From Piezodorus guildinii (lineage: Eukaryota; Arthropoda; Insecta; Hemiptera; Pentatomidae): a stretch of DNA of 64,000 nt. The DNA is taken from assembly GCA_023052935.1 (NCBI GenBank), contig CM041292.1, positions 109,975,147 through 110,039,146 of the forward strand, read 5' to 3'. The position numbers and the translations under genes were made by a program. The notes beneath the pieces are model-generated. The model was not told the DNA's origin, searched no databases, and saw nothing but the letters and a program-made list of their open reading frames with translations. Of this stretch, positions 1 to 10,440 are shown piece after piece. Numbering within the stretch: the first letter of the stretch is position 1; each line of letters begins with the position of its first letter.

Positions 1-370
1 AACATTTTAAACCGATAAAATATAAATTACAAAAAATAATCTATGTATATCTAATTCATCCCCAGTACAGTTTATTTATTATTTAGCTGAAATTAAAATG
101 GAGATAGCTAGCTGATTTAAAAAATACAGTTCATCTTATTCTTCACTCCATAATACACCGTAAAATGAAACTCTCCTTTTTTAAACCCTAATAGTCACGT
201 TTACGATATTCGCTAATTTATTATGTCTCTCTAAAATATACATTTTTCATTACTTCACAATTATCGATTCTCATCAAAGGTTTACAATACAAAACAGGAA
301 AAAATAACCAACCCGTTCAAAAGATAATCGTTATACAGACGTAGGTACTGATGTACGAAATAATTTTCTT
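1..370. other. AT-rich intergenic DNA
   Basis: No long open frame, no tRNA-like sequence and no match to the repeat families recognised elsewhere in the window. Confidence 0.5.
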
Positions 371-471
371 TACCCCCATTAAAAAATCCTAGCTAGGACC
401 ACCTGCGGGTTTGAACCCGGGATCTTGGGCTTAGGAGGCTGTTATGCTAACTATCATGTTACAGGTTACCC
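371..471 (-). mobile_element. SINE-1, 5' head fragment
   Basis: On the minus strand this reads as a tRNA-like head. It has a box B-like GGGTTCAAACCC core, then the CCTAGGATTTTTTAATGG type junction seen in the complete copies at 59893-60176 and 62808-63095. The body is missing after the first few bases, so this is a truncated copy. Confidence 0.7.
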
Positions 472-738
472 GAAACATAATTTTATTTTACCTACCTTAC
501 CTGAACAATTAAATAATTTCATATTTCCTGTCCACAACTTCTTGAATAAAATAGTTTAGTGATTCCTCTTTTAAGTTTATATTTTATTCAGTTAAGGTAG
601 GTAAAATCAAATGAAACATAATTTTATTTTACCTACCTTACCTGAACGTTTAAATAATTTCATATTTCCTGTCCACAACTTCTTGAACAAAATAGTTTAG
701 TGATTCCTCTTTTAAGTTTATATTTTATTCGGTTAATT
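472..738. repeat. Tandem duplication, 141-bp period
   Basis: The stretch from 472 to about 598 is repeated from 613 to about 738 with only a few differences (for example GAACAATT versus GAACGTTT). The offset is 141 bp. The first unit begins right at the edge of the SINE-1 head. Confidence 0.85.
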
Positions 739-1519
739 AACTAAAATTAAAAGAGTAAAACTTACCTAAATCCTTCAGTACACGAGGTAATCTAGAGTAT
801 ATGGACTTTTTTTTTGTATTTTGTTCAAAGTCCGATTCTACTTATACACAGTCGATTGTCGTTTTATCATAATCAAATCAATTACCGTTTTATGAAGCAG
901 ATTTCGTCCATAATGTCAAATGTGAAGTCATCATTATTCAAGTTTATGACACGTGTTTTTTTTTTTGTTTTTTTTTAACAAGAATGGAAGGAGTGCTATG
1001 AGCGAAGTTTAAACTATTAAGCAGATTGCATGGACGGGAAGCAGCTAAGGGGAACATCCTCATCAGGTCTCTCGCCGGGGGTTAAGTCTGCCAGGTCGTC
1101 TCAGGCAGACGACGGCCTCAACACAGATGCAATCTTTTATCCTAGGGGTCGCTATATTTACATAACAGTCGTACTTATTTACATAATTATAGTAAAAAGG
1201 AACCTTTGGACTATTTTGAACTCGTAAATATAACTACTTATCAGGATACGAGTCTCTTCTTTCCCTTGTGTGTTTTAGTTTAGCCGAATGCCACTTTAGC
1301 TCAGAATTTTTTTTTTTTGTAGAAAGGCTATAAATAATTATATTTATGAAAAAGGAGTTATTATTCGCTTCCTAAAATATAGTTATACGTCTAAGTCATT
1401 TCCTTATTTCCTAAAACCTGTGCCTTGAAATGTTGTGACCTACATAGTCCGAAACGTTGGCAATAAATCTAAAACTATTAATTTTCTTTCTTGTCCGTCA
1501 CCCTGAATTTCTATCTTCT
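739..1519. other. Intergenic DNA with poly-T tracts and a small GC-rich patch
   Basis: T-runs lie near 958-976 and 1308-1318. A GC-richer patch at about 1020-1150 contains a short open frame, but I see no protein motif or splice context. Origin unknown. Confidence 0.4.
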
Positions 1520-2240
1520 GTATAATGTACCTTTACGAAGAGTTAAAGTGGCTTTACTCTTCCTTACCCTGTATGTACTTCCTAGCATCTTTCCTCTAGC
1601 AAGTTATCCAATCCCGTAGTCCGTTTTACATTCAGAATCTCCTTAAATTTTTGAATTTAAGGATTTGTCCTCCGTTCGTTTCCTTAACACCCGTTCGCAG
1701 CCTTCTGATCTGTATATAACATCCCATCGATCCACAGCTTTTGATAGATTATTCTTAAACCGATCCGTATGGAACTCCATTCTTTCCAACAACCGGGACT
1801 CCCAAACTCTTTCAACATTTAAATTCCGTCTATTCGGCCATTTTCTGTCAACTTAATTCCCAAATAATCCCAATTAGATGCTTTTATTAAATTTTCATTT
1901 TCATAGGCACACTCAAAAGATTATCTTTTCATAAATGTAAGATTAAATCATATATTATTTTACAAACATTCAAAAGCATTGTATTTTTTTTTAACTGTAT
2001 GTTTTAATTTTTTGTTTTATATAATTCTATTATATATTATTCTCTGTTCTCATTTTCACATTTTTTTCTTGTTTGTACATTTTTATTATAAGTTATCTTT
2101 TGAGTTATTTTATTTGTTCTTTTTATTGGTTTAATACTACTGTATTCAATTATTTTACTTTAAGACTCTAGTCTTAAGAACATTGTTTATGTTCCTATAA
2201 TATTATTCTTAATGGACCGTCCCAGAATAAATAAAGAACT
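1520..2240 (+). pseudogene. LINE-C 3' fragment (decayed)
   Basis: Frames here encode pieces such as SQPSDLYITSHRSTAFDRLF and WNSILSNNRDSQTLSTFK, matching the C-terminal region of the copy at 34560-35320. A 3' tail follows with GGACCGTCCCAGAATAAATAAAG, close to the ends of the other three LINE-C fragments. The frame is interrupted before residue 1 of the open stretch at 1665, so it is 5'-truncated and non-functional. Confidence 0.7.
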
Positions 2241-2894
2241 ATTATTATTAATTTGGAGGGTTTCCGATTTCCGTTGAAAATAGGCATCCAACAATTTTCT
2301 CGATCCCAATACTTTCCCTTACTATATAATTTATATATAGGTGAGTGAAAGTAATAATGGTAATATCCTTAAAATATGTTGGCGCACTTATGTAACTAGC
2401 CGTATCGTAACGTTTTTTTTGTTTTGTTTTTAAATTGATCCTCTGAAAAAGGCATGTTTCCAGCAGGCAACATATATTTTGTAATATTTATTATTATTTT
2501 ATTTTATTAAGAGATAATACAATCTGCCCTCTTCTGGGACGATGAGTATTACAGATATAAGAAATCATTCATTCCATATATACATTGGAAATAAAATTAA
2601 AATAAATAATTAATAAAGTGTAATATTTAGTGGACTTTAATCGTCTTTAAGGAATAATTGTTTACATCCTTACAAGCGTTGACGATCTCTCTCTGGTTGG
2701 TCGACTATTAACTAAACGAATATCGGGGAACGATTGGTTGTGTCTTCATTAAATTCTAAATACATTGATACCCTACTCATTTTATTTGAGCTTCGTAAAA
2801 CCTTATGATCAATAGCTGACTTTGGTTATTGTAGGCAGGTGATAACATTAAGTATTTTAACTATATAATATTCCAACTTGACGAAAGTTTAAAT
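2241..2894. other. AT-rich intergenic DNA
   Basis: No open frame of note and no recognised repeat. There are simple A/T-rich runs around 2480-2520 and 2580-2630. Confidence 0.45.
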
Positions 2895-3715
2895 CATTAG
2901 ATGTTGGCGTTAAAGAAAAATTCACTTTACTATTACAAGTAGGAGACGCCTTTTCTGGAATAAAACGTGTTCAAGCAGGAGTCCCACAAGGCAGTGTACT
3001 GTGACAGTTACTATTTAATATCTACACAGCAGACTTACCAGAAAATGATCATACCTCACTTTTTCAGACGATACAGCTCTTTTGACATCCCATCAAAACC
3101 CAATTCTACTAGCATCCTTCGTGTTGCAAAACCACATTGATGATTTATCCAGTTGGGCTAATAGATGGAAAGTGAAAATGAACCAATCAAAGAGTCTATT
3201 TATCGTTTTCACGCTCAATCATAGGGAATGTCCAGCAGTCTATTTCGAGGATAAACCCATTCCGACATCAGAGGAAGTACGATATTTGGGACTGTACTTA
3301 GACAAAAGACTGACATGGAGGACCCACATTAGACTTAAAAGACGACAGCTGAACAGGCAATTTGGACTACTATCCCGTCTGCTTGACAAACGATCAAAAT
3401 TACTATTTACAAAATAATTATCAAACCATTATGGACATATGTGATAGAGCTATGGGGATCTGCCTAACATCCTAACATCCAAATAATTCGTCTCGTCAAC
3501 CGAAAATATTGCGAAAATCGTGGATGCACCGTTTTATGTAACCCACGAATTACTTCACAAGGACTTGGACATACAGTTTCAGACATAGTCACAGAATATT
3601 ATAAAAGATTTCATAAAAGGACTGACTTACAACATAAACCCATCGACCCCAAACACTTAAATCCTACACGAACCCGCACAACCCACCCCGACGACTTTTG
3701 AGGCGGTTGCCTGGA
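2895..3715 (+). pseudogene. Jockey-type LINE reverse transcriptase fragment
   Basis: This is a decayed ORF2 C-terminal half. In shifting frames it shows the RT block GVPQGSVL followed by an in-frame stop, then IYTADLP. A damaged catalytic FSDDTALL block follows, then an open stretch (3082-3417) with WANRWKVKMNQSKS and RYLGLYLDKRLTW. The same blocks occur in the intact ORF2 at 4364-7060 (minus). At least one stop and several frameshifts are present, and the endonuclease domain is absent. A C-terminal remnant with the proline/arginine-rich ending of the family can be followed to about 3715. It is a dead 5'-truncated copy, closer to LINE-A/B than to LINE-C. Confidence 0.85.
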
Positions 3716-4199
3716 GATGCCTTGATTTAACCGACTTTCGGAAGTTATGATATTTGCTTATTGTAATTTTTTTTTTTTTTTTTTTTTGCAGATGGCAAAT
3801 AACACTGGAGCACAAATAAAAACAATTGTAAATAAATAAGTTTAAATAATTTCACCACATTAAGACAAATCGTATTTCTTCACATTAATGGTGTAATCAG
3901 ATGTAATTAGGTATTTTTTGTATTAATTCTACATATTACACACAACTGTTATACATTAATTTATGGCTGTAACAAGCTGTGGAATCTGTTATCAGTAAAC
4001 CTTCATAGGAATATTCCATTGCGTAAGGACCTCCTGACGATAATTAATGTCAGAATAAGCAACTATTCATGTTTTATTAGTTTTTTGTATTTAACATTTA
4101 ACTGACAGGCATTAATAATAAATTGTGTTTTTGGATTCGTTATTTCTATTTTTTATGGTAAATATTCTAGTATCTAAACTAGTATTTGCATCCTCAATG
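3716..4199. other. Intergenic DNA, poly-T at about 3768-3788
   Basis: AT-rich sequence between the dead RT fragment and LINE-A. A T-run of about 21 bases is present but I see no target duplication around it. Confidence 0.4.
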
Positions 4200-4209
4200 A
4201 ATTTGAATA

Positions 4210-4242
<33 letters not shown>

Positions 4243-4363
4243 ATTTATTGATATTTACAACTGTATTAAATAAAAATACATCAAGTAAATATGATGGTAA
4301 TATGTAAAACTGTCATGAAATACATGTAGAGACACTACCCAGTGGCAGCACTCTAAAAACACT

Positions 4364-7060
4364 CTAAACTAGAAGGTCCCGTGGCCATCTTCTTTTCAGA
4401 CGCCTCGGAGGATTATCAGGGATTGAAGATGAAGCAAGGACTGAAACTAATGGATTGTAGTGGGAATGGAGCTTTTCATGGAAGGAATGGTACCTGGTTC
4501 GGGCTAAGTCAGCAACATATGGAATATTAAGGTCTTTATGAATGAGTGTGTTTGTGACAAAATAAGGAGCATTGAGGATTTTCCGAAGGATTTTGGATTG
4601 TAAGGACTGGATACGAGAGGAATTCGATGGTTTAGTAGAGCCCCATAGCTCTACTCCGTAAGTCCATATCGGTCTTATGATGGTCATATAAATGAGTCTT
4701 TTGTAATTAAGTGGATGTTTGGAGCGTTTGTCCAGTAAGTGTTGAAGTAGTCGAAAACGTCGGGCAGTTTCTTGTCGTTTAAGTCTTGTATGGGGGTTCC
4801 AAGTTAGACGTTTGTCAAGGTGGAGTCCTAGGTATCGAATCTGTTCAACAGGGGCTAGTGGAGTGTCATTAAAGGATACTGTAGGGCAGGAAGTCATTGG
4901 TTTACGACGAAGGGTAAAGGTTATCTGGTGGGATTTGTTAGAATTAATTTTAATCCTCCAATTCTGGCACCATACTTCAAGGTCTCGGATGTGGGATTGA
5001 AGAGTGTGGGAGGCAGTAACTGGATCATTATCTACTGATAGCACACACGTGTCATCAGCATAGGTAGAAAGGAATGTGTTAGGATGGGTTGGGATATCAG
5101 CTGTATAGACTGTATAAAGTACAGGTCCTAGGATGCTGCCTTGAGGAACACCAGCAGATTGAGAAAACAGGGAGGAATAGGAACGATTGTGATTTATTTT
5201 GAAAGATCTATCAGCGAGGTAGGACTGGATAATAAGAAAATAGGTAGGAGGGAGGAATAGACGGAGCTTGTAAAGCAATCCAGGGTGCCAGACTCGGTCA
5301 AAGGCCTGTTCTACATCGAGAAAGGCTCCCGTGCAGTACAATCCGCGCTCCAACGCAGAGGAGACAACATCAACCACACGATGACATTGCTGGATAGTGG
5401 AGTGAGATGTACGGAAACCGAATTGATGATCTGGAATAATATGATGGGAATCAAGGATTGGATATATACGTTTCAGAAGGAGTTTTTCTAGAATTTTACC
5501 CATTATACATAAAAGAGAAATGGGACGGTAGGAAGATGGATTTTCAGGTGACTTTTTGGGTTTAGGGATCATTTTTACTATGGACAATTTCCAGGAGGCA
5601 GGAAAATAAGTAGTACGGAGTACGGCATTATAGATGTAGGTAAGGAATAGAATGGCTTTTTGAGGGAGATGCTTCAAGATATAGGAAGTGATTAAGTCAT
5701 GGCCAGGAGCTTTTCGGGCAGGTAATCTGTGAATGATATTGGATATTTCGGAAGGATGGAATGCTTTAGGTGGAAGGGTCATTGGGAGGGGAATAGTTAG
5801 GTCTTCTTCTATCATTTTAAGGTGATTGGGGTTAAGGATATCTGGATGTGGAGTATAAGTATTGTAAAGATGTTGTCCGAATATCTGAGCTTTCTCTTCG
5901 TCAGTTCTTGTCCAGATTTGGTTTTCAGTCAAGAGTGGATGGTTACAGTCTTTGAACTTAAGTAGTTTTTTTGTGGTTGTCCATAATGATTTGTCTGTTG
6001 TAGTAAGGTTTTCAGTAAATCTGAGTAAATTTTGAATTTTGTATGTTTTTATTTCCGACTTGAGTTTGTTAGTTAGTTTGGTATAATAAGTTTTGTCAGT
6101 TGGGTATCGAGTCTTATGCCACTTCGATCTCGCTCTGCGCTTTTCCTTTATTAAGAATCGAATGTGCTGTGGCAGATCTGTATGTTGAGTGTCATTAATG
6201 TTGGAGGTCTTTGTGTTGTCAATTATACTACAAGTTATGGAGTCAGTCAGTTTTTTAACAGCTGTATCAATATCATTGTTTGTCTTGAGTGGAGTGTTCA
6301 AGTCCAATTTGCTTTCCAGGTCAAGTCGAAATATGTCCCAGTTTACTCGTCCATTGATCAATGTAGGTGGAAGGGGTTGAGGAACAAAACTGGAATGTAA
6401 GGAAAGCAAAACCGGGCTATGATCTGATGAAAGGTCGTTCAGTGATCTGATTGTGGTTTGGGAGGAGGAAATTTGTGAGGTGATAAATATGTCCAGGATA
6501 TCAGGTTTTTTTTTTAAGGATGTCGGCCAATACGTGGGATTCATAGGTGAGAGGACAGTATAGCTATGGGAAATAGAGACACTAGAAAGGAGATTACCTC
6601 GGGAGTTGGAAGTGCGGCAACCCCACCGTTGGTGTTTAGCATTATAGTCTCCTCCAGCGATAAAGCGCGGTCCGAGGGATCGAAACAGGGTTTCAAGTTG
6701 GTTATAGGAAAGGGAAACACCAGGAGGACAATATACAGCTGAGAGGGTGAGATGAAAAGGACGAGTTGGAATGGTCACTGAGGTTGATTGTATGGCGTCA
6801 GTTGGAGTAGAAGGAATAAGGGAATGAGGCAAGGATTTATGGATAAGGATGCATGACCCGGCATGGGAAGTGTTGTCTGGGTGGTCCGATCTATATGTGG
6901 TGTAGTCACGTATGTAAAAACGTGTTCGTTGTGTAAAGTGCGTTTCAGTCAAGAGAGCTACGTCAATATGGTTGTCATGGAGGAAAATGTCCAGTTCGTC
7001 ACGGTGGTTGAGTAGGCCGTTAGCGTTCCACAAAAGGATGGCTAGGGGCTTTACACTCAT
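4364..7060 (-). CDS. LINE-A ORF2: endonuclease-reverse transcriptase
   Basis: This 898-residue protein nicks target DNA and copies the element RNA at the nick. The N-terminal AP-type endonuclease (about 1-225) shows WNANG (N13), LLTETH (E39), GGDYNAKH (D138, N140) and LSSDHSP (D213, H214), all expected catalytic positions. The reverse transcriptase (about 430-720) shows YRPISLL, HQFGFR, GAFLDVEQAFDRVW, AGVPQGSILGP and the catalytic STYADDT at 667-670, followed by the RYLGLHLDKRLTW block. The C-terminus ends in a basic PPRRLKRRWPRDLL segment shared with LINE-B. No RNase H domain is evident. The start overlaps the ORF1 stop as ATGA at 7057-7060, suggesting translation by termination-reinitiation. 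The reading frame is intact. Confidence 0.95.
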   Translation of the reverse strand: MSVKPLAILLWNANGLLNHRDELDIFLHDNHIDVALLTETHFTQRTRFYIRDYTTYRSDHPDNTSHAGSCILIHKSLPHSLIPSTPTDAIQSTSVTIPTRPFHLTLSAVYCPPGVSLSYNQLETLFRSLGPRFIAGGDYNAKHQRWGCRTSNSRGNLLSSVSISHSYTVLSPMNPTYWPTSLKKKPDILDIFITSQISSSQTTIRSLNDLSSDHSPVLLSLHSSFVPQPLPPTLINGRVNWDIFRLDLESKLDLNTPLKTNNDIDTAVKKLTDSITCSIIDNTKTSNINDTQHTDLPQHIRFLIKEKRRARSKWHKTRYPTDKTYYTKLTNKLKSEIKTYKIQNLLRFTENLTTTDKSLWTTTKKLLKFKDCNHPLLTENQIWTRTDEEKAQIFGQHLYNTYTPHPDILNPNHLKMIEEDLTIPLPMTLPPKAFHPSEISNIIHRLPARKAPGHDLITSYILKHLPQKAILFLTYIYNAVLRTTYFPASWKLSIVKMIPKPKKSPENPSSYRPISLLCIMGKILEKLLLKRIYPILDSHHIIPDHQFGFRTSHSTIQQCHRVVDVVSSALERGLYCTGAFLDVEQAFDRVWHPGLLYKLRLFLPPTYFLIIQSYLADRSFKINHNRSYSSLFSQSAGVPQGSILGPVLYTVYTADIPTHPNTFLSTYADDTCVLSVDNDPVTASHTLQSHIRDLEVWCQNWRIKINSNKSHQITFTLRRKPMTSCPTVSFNDTPLAPVEQIRYLGLHLDKRLTWNPHTRLKRQETARRFRLLQHLLDKRSKHPLNYKRLIYMTIIRPIWTYGVELWGSTKPSNSSRIQSLQSKILRKILNAPYFVTNTLIHKDLNIPYVADLARTRYHSFHEKLHSHYNPLVSVLASSSIPDNPPRRLKRRWPRDLLV

Positions 7061-8691
7061 CGTGGGAGATTGAATGGGATTTGGGTAAGGATTCTAGTAA
7101 GAAGGGTGATTAGTGGTTGAATAGTATTTCTAAGATCTGAAAGAAAAGACTGGAGAATGGAGCATATGTTGGAAGGGTCTTGGTAGGGATACGGATGTGG
7201 GTAAGAGACTTGTGCAGGATGATTTGTATGGTCCGGATCGTTGGCTTGGGGCTGGACTCGCCGTGGAGTACGATGATGTTCAGTCCGCTGAGGTACTTGA
7301 GGCGAGGGGTTTATTTGACTTGGTTGAACTGAAGGAGATGGTATTTGGGGAGGATGTTCAGGAGGCAATTTTACACGTAAGGGTGTATGGGGAGGAACGG
7401 ATCGGTGTACAGGTTGCGGGTTAGGATGGGAGGAAGGAGGCTTGGTTAGGGATTTAGGAGGCGCCTGTCTTTGTGGCTGTTGATGCTTGATGATCTCGGA
7501 GAGATGTTTTTTTGAGTGCTCTGTAGTTTCCCTGACTGCAGTTGTTGTAGTTGGCTGCTGGACGATGGTACCTGTTTGTTTTTGAATTTCTGGGTAGTTA
7601 TTCAAATTGTCCAAATCAGGCACCTGCGTGCGAATATTCTGCTCCACTCGTAATTCCGCTAGGTGGTGTGTCCTCTGCTTAAGAAGATTTTTGTATACGC
7701 TACAGCCCCTATAGCTAGCCGGATGGCCTTCACCACAAAGTGCGCACTTTGCAGTCTCATTAGGGGGTTTAAGGCATGTGTCAGAGGCATGTGGCCCGGC
7801 ACATTTAACACATCTAGCAGGGTGATAGCAGTAGGACTTCGTGTGTCCTAATGATTGACATCTAGTGCACTGTACGATAATTGTCTTTTGTCTAGGCTCT
7901 TCAAACCGAACGGTCGAATATACTAGCCGTCTAACTTGAAATATCTCCGTGTTATTCCTGGCTGGTTCCAGATCCACGAAAAACAAGGGCAAAGCATATT
8001 TTTCTTTGGGATGTGTTACACATGAGATATTCCTAACATTATGGCCAATTTCTTCTAGGCCGCATTTGATGGCTTCAGTAGGAGTGGATGAGTGGAGTCC
8101 TCTCAGAACTACTCTGTATGGTTTATCTTGTTTTAACTGGTAGCAGTGGAAGTCAAAATTTTTATTATTTAAATAAGTGATAAGTTTTTTATAGCTCTCC
8201 TTATTGGTGGTATTTATTTTTATATCATTTATTCTTGAAAAACATTGAAAGTTTGACGGGCCTATGAGATCAGAAATTTCTTTGCCGAACGAGAGGAAAT
8301 TATTTATATTTGATACAAATATTGGAGGTGGTTCCGGGTCAGAAAATCCTTGTTCCGGGAGCTGGTTTTTATTGGTGGCGTTAGCAGAAGTGCTAGAGGT
8401 AGAAGCTGGTGATTTTGAATGTGCGGTTGAAGACGGTCCGGGTAAAGATGGCGCCGTTGACTCATTTAGGTTGGCTGCAGTGGTACTGCGAGTTTTAGGT
8501 GGTGATGGCTGTTTTGTCTTAGCCGCTTTATTTTTTTTTTTATTTGGCGAGTTACCAGCCGAGTTAGTGTTCTTTCTCTGGCGTTTCTGTAGAGTCCGTG
8601 GCTTTAAATACTGTGAGTCTGACTCGCTTATCTCAGAAAAGGGAGTCTCCTCCCCCGAGTCGTCACAAGACGGAGTCTTATCTAGATCCAT
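7057..8691 (-). CDS. LINE-A ORF1: Gag-like nucleic-acid-binding protein
   Basis: This 544-residue protein probably coats the element RNA. Residues 1-115 are rich in S, T, P and K (disordered, basic, with KKKNKAAKTK). A folded region at about 122-262 (PPPIFVSNINNF to RLVYSTVRFE) resembles the domain preceding the zinc knuckles in arthropod Jockey Gag proteins. Three CCHC-type knuckles follow: CTRCQSLGHTKSYC (275-288), CVKCAGPHASDTC (294-306) and CALCGEGHPASYRGC (316-330). The C-terminal third is proline/glutamine rich with a hydrophobic tail. The start is the first ATG after an AT-rich leader with stops upstream. No frame damage is seen. The long open frame on the opposite strand at 8264-8698 is a shadow of this gene. 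Confidence 0.92.
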   Translation of the reverse strand: MDLDKTPSCDDSGEETPFSEISESDSQYLKPRTLQKRQRKNTNSAGNSPNKKKNKAAKTKQPSPPKTRSTTAANLNESTAPSLPGPSSTAHSKSPASTSSTSANATNKNQLPEQGFSDPEPPPIFVSNINNFLSFGKEISDLIGPSNFQCFSRINDIKINTTNKESYKKLITYLNNKNFDFHCYQLKQDKPYRVVLRGLHSSTPTEAIKCGLEEIGHNVRNISCVTHPKEKYALPLFFVDLEPARNNTEIFQVRRLVYSTVRFEEPRQKTIIVQCTRCQSLGHTKSYCYHPARCVKCAGPHASDTCLKPPNETAKCALCGEGHPASYRGCSVYKNLLKQRTHHLAELRVEQNIRTQVPDLDNLNNYPEIQKQTGTIVQQPTTTTAVRETTEHSKKHLSEIIKHQQPQRQAPPKSLTKPPSSHPNPQPVHRSVPPHTPLRVKLPPEHPPQIPSPSVQPSQINPSPQVPQRTEHHRTPRRVQPQANDPDHTNHPAQVSYPHPYPYQDPSNICSILQSFLSDLRNTIQPLITLLTRILTQIPFNLPR

Positions 8692-9298
8692 GGCTTAATT
8701 AATTAAGAAAAAAAAATATATAAAAATAACAACATATATATGTATCTAGATAAATAAATGAAACAGATAGAAAATAAAGAAGTTATATATCTATATATAA
8801 TTATTAGAAAAAAATTACTAATTAAAAGAAAATTAACCTTAAAGATCTTAAAACTAAACTATTTACAATATTATATACATATACTATTTAAAAAAAACAA
8901 AGCAAACATTTCTAAGTTAATGAAAAAATAAATAAATAAAAGTCTTCGAGGAAAATAAATTTAAAAACTCATTGAGGGAGAAAACTAATGTTTATAAATA
9001 TTGTCTGATTAGGTCGTTGAACAACAGTCCTGACCTAGTCCTTGTCAACACTAGAGAAGGATTAGCAGGCAAGCCTGGCCCTTATCTCTAGCCCAAGCGG
9101 TCACTAGTCTATGATTGCTTATTGAACAAAACGCCACTCACCTCGCTTTCTGTGTTCGGTAATGTGTGTAATAGTATAACAACTCACGATTCACAAAGTT
9201 TGAACGATGTTCATGCGATAACACAGTGATGAGAAGGTAAGAAAGACAGAGCTATACTTATAGTGAACTGTACTCGCAGCCATGACACTTGAAAACCT
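8692..9298 (-). promoter_or_regulatory. LINE-A 5' UTR / presumed internal promoter region
   Basis: This covers 607 bases between the target duplication and the ORF1 start. The distal part (about 9000-9298) is GC-richer; the part next to ORF1 is very A/T-rich. Jockey elements usually carry an internal promoter here, but I do not identify a specific initiator motif. A related piece stands alone at about 10290-10440. Confidence 0.6.
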
Positions 9299-9449
9299 AA
9301 TTTGAATAATTAGATTTAAAATCTCACTAGTACTAGATAATATGTAACAATTCAAGATAGGCAAAAATTGTATTGATCTCAACATTTCAATACTAATTAC
9401 ATAAATTAATAAATAGTAACATAAATTATAAAGTTTCAGTAATTGTATC

Positions 9450-9640
9450 TTTTTTTTTTTCTTTTGTTCTTCCCTACCTCGCCTTTGAAGGCTATACGGG
9501 GTTTCTCGGCCAGGGGGTGAGGGCAGGGGATAAATGCTGAGATAAAAGCTACATAGACTCGAACTCGTAATTATTTTGGTTCTCTGTAGTTCCTAGTCAA
9601 CGCGCATTCAAAGCTTCGCGCGCTAACCCACTCAGGCGTT
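9450..9640 (-). mobile_element. SINE-2 copy (tRNA-derived)
   Basis: In minus-strand sense it begins with a tRNA-like head (GAGTGGGTTAGCGCG as box A, then CGAGTTCGAGTC as box B) and a conserved body with GAGAAACCCCGTATAGCC. It ends in an A-rich tail, seen as the T/C run at 9450-9472. It shares its body with the copy at 51294-51459. Confidence 0.8.
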
Positions 9641-9668
9641 AAAATTAAAATTAAAAAAAAAATTTAAT

Positions 9669-9931
9669 TTGTATCGTGGCTAGCTTAACAGCCTCCTATG
9701 CCTAAGGTCGCTGGTTCAAACTAGCCAGGTGACCCTAGGATCTCTTACAAACAATCCTTGAATTATCCCGTTCTTCGGAGGGGGCGTAAAATGTCAGGTG
9801 AGTGAAGTCATGTACTCAATTCTCCCTATTCTAATAGGACCTTAGGCAAAATTTAGGACTCCTATTGTAGCATCCTCCGATTAGCCTCAGTAGGAACAAG
9901 TGACGTTAAATTAATAAACAAACAAACAAAC
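9669..9931 (+). mobile_element. SINE-1 copy, diverged
   Basis: The tRNA-like head (GTGGCTAGCTTAACAGCCTC, then CTGGTTCAAACTAG) is followed by a diverged central domain (CCGTTCTTCGGAGGGGGCG). The shared 3' body is GGCAAAATTTAGGACTCC. It ends GTGACGTTAAATTAATAAAC then (AAAC)n. It is older than the copies near 60 kb and 63 kb. Confidence 0.8.
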
Positions 9932-10288
9932 TTCCCGATAGTCTTAATGTTAGCTCCTTCAAAAATTTGTCTGTTTACGTTGGTCCCTTTTTTCTAACAA
10001 AGTACAAAACTATAATATATAGAGATACAAAATAACTCGATATAAATAATTAATTAAACTTAACACGGTAGTTATCATCTAAGATATGTGATGAATCAAA
10101 AACTTCCCACAAATATAATAGATGATTATATATCAAGGTTTTAAAATTTTCGCTTACCGCAACTCCTCTCCTCATCGACTGATATGACTAATCTGCTAAA
10201 TTATTCAGTTAATTAATAACAAAAAACTAAAATCCTGCTTGATTTATATAATTAATAGGGCCTTCAGTTAAGATTATGTTTTTAGCTA
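9932..10288. other. AT-rich intergenic DNA
   Basis: No gene, tRNA-like head or recognised repeat seen. Confidence 0.45.
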
Positions 10289-10289
10289 C

Positions 10290-10440
10290 TAGGAGGCAGC
10301 CGGTACCTAAGCTTGAATAAGCAAACCACTTGGGCTAAGCTCTAACTGGCTACTGGAATAATCCCTCCTTTCTAATTAATTAATACCTTAAACTCAAGTA
10401 GTCCAGTAGGTGCCGAAACCTTGGGGGAGATAACAGATCT
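10290..10440 (+). repeat. Isolated LINE-A-like 5' UTR piece
   Basis: The stretch GAATAAGCAAACCACTTGGGCTAAGC followed by CTGGCTACTGGAATAATCC resembles the sense strand of the LINE-A 5' UTR around 9050-9125. A similar short piece occurs at about 48550-48640. The similarity is patchy; a shared host repeat is an alternative. Confidence 0.4.

Larger units (their letters stand above)
4211..9298 (-). mobile_element. LINE-A: full-length Jockey-like non-LTR retrotransposon
   Basis: Both ends can be read. The 13-bp sequence AATTTGAATAATT flanks the element at 4200-4212 and 9299-9311, with the last Ts shared with the tail. The 3' end, on the minus strand, is a 27-base poly(A) seen as poly-T at 4211-4237. 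Between them, in sense order, are a 607-base 5' UTR, ORF1 (544 codons), ORF2 (898 codons) and a short 3' UTR. The ORFs overlap as ATGA. Neither ORF contains a stop or frameshift, so the copy may be young and possibly active. The order (zinc-knuckle ORF1, then endonuclease-RT ORF2, poly(A), target duplication) is that of Jockey-clade LINEs. Family placement is inferred from motifs, not from a tree. Confidence 0.93.

Noticed and set aside
472..738. CRISPR-like array
   Set aside because: Only two long units, no regular short repeats with spacers; the genome is eukaryotic.
8264..8698. 144-codon plus-strand frame opposite LINE-A ORF1
   Set aside because: It is the antisense of the Gag-like gene and its composition follows that codon usage; no motif or independent support.
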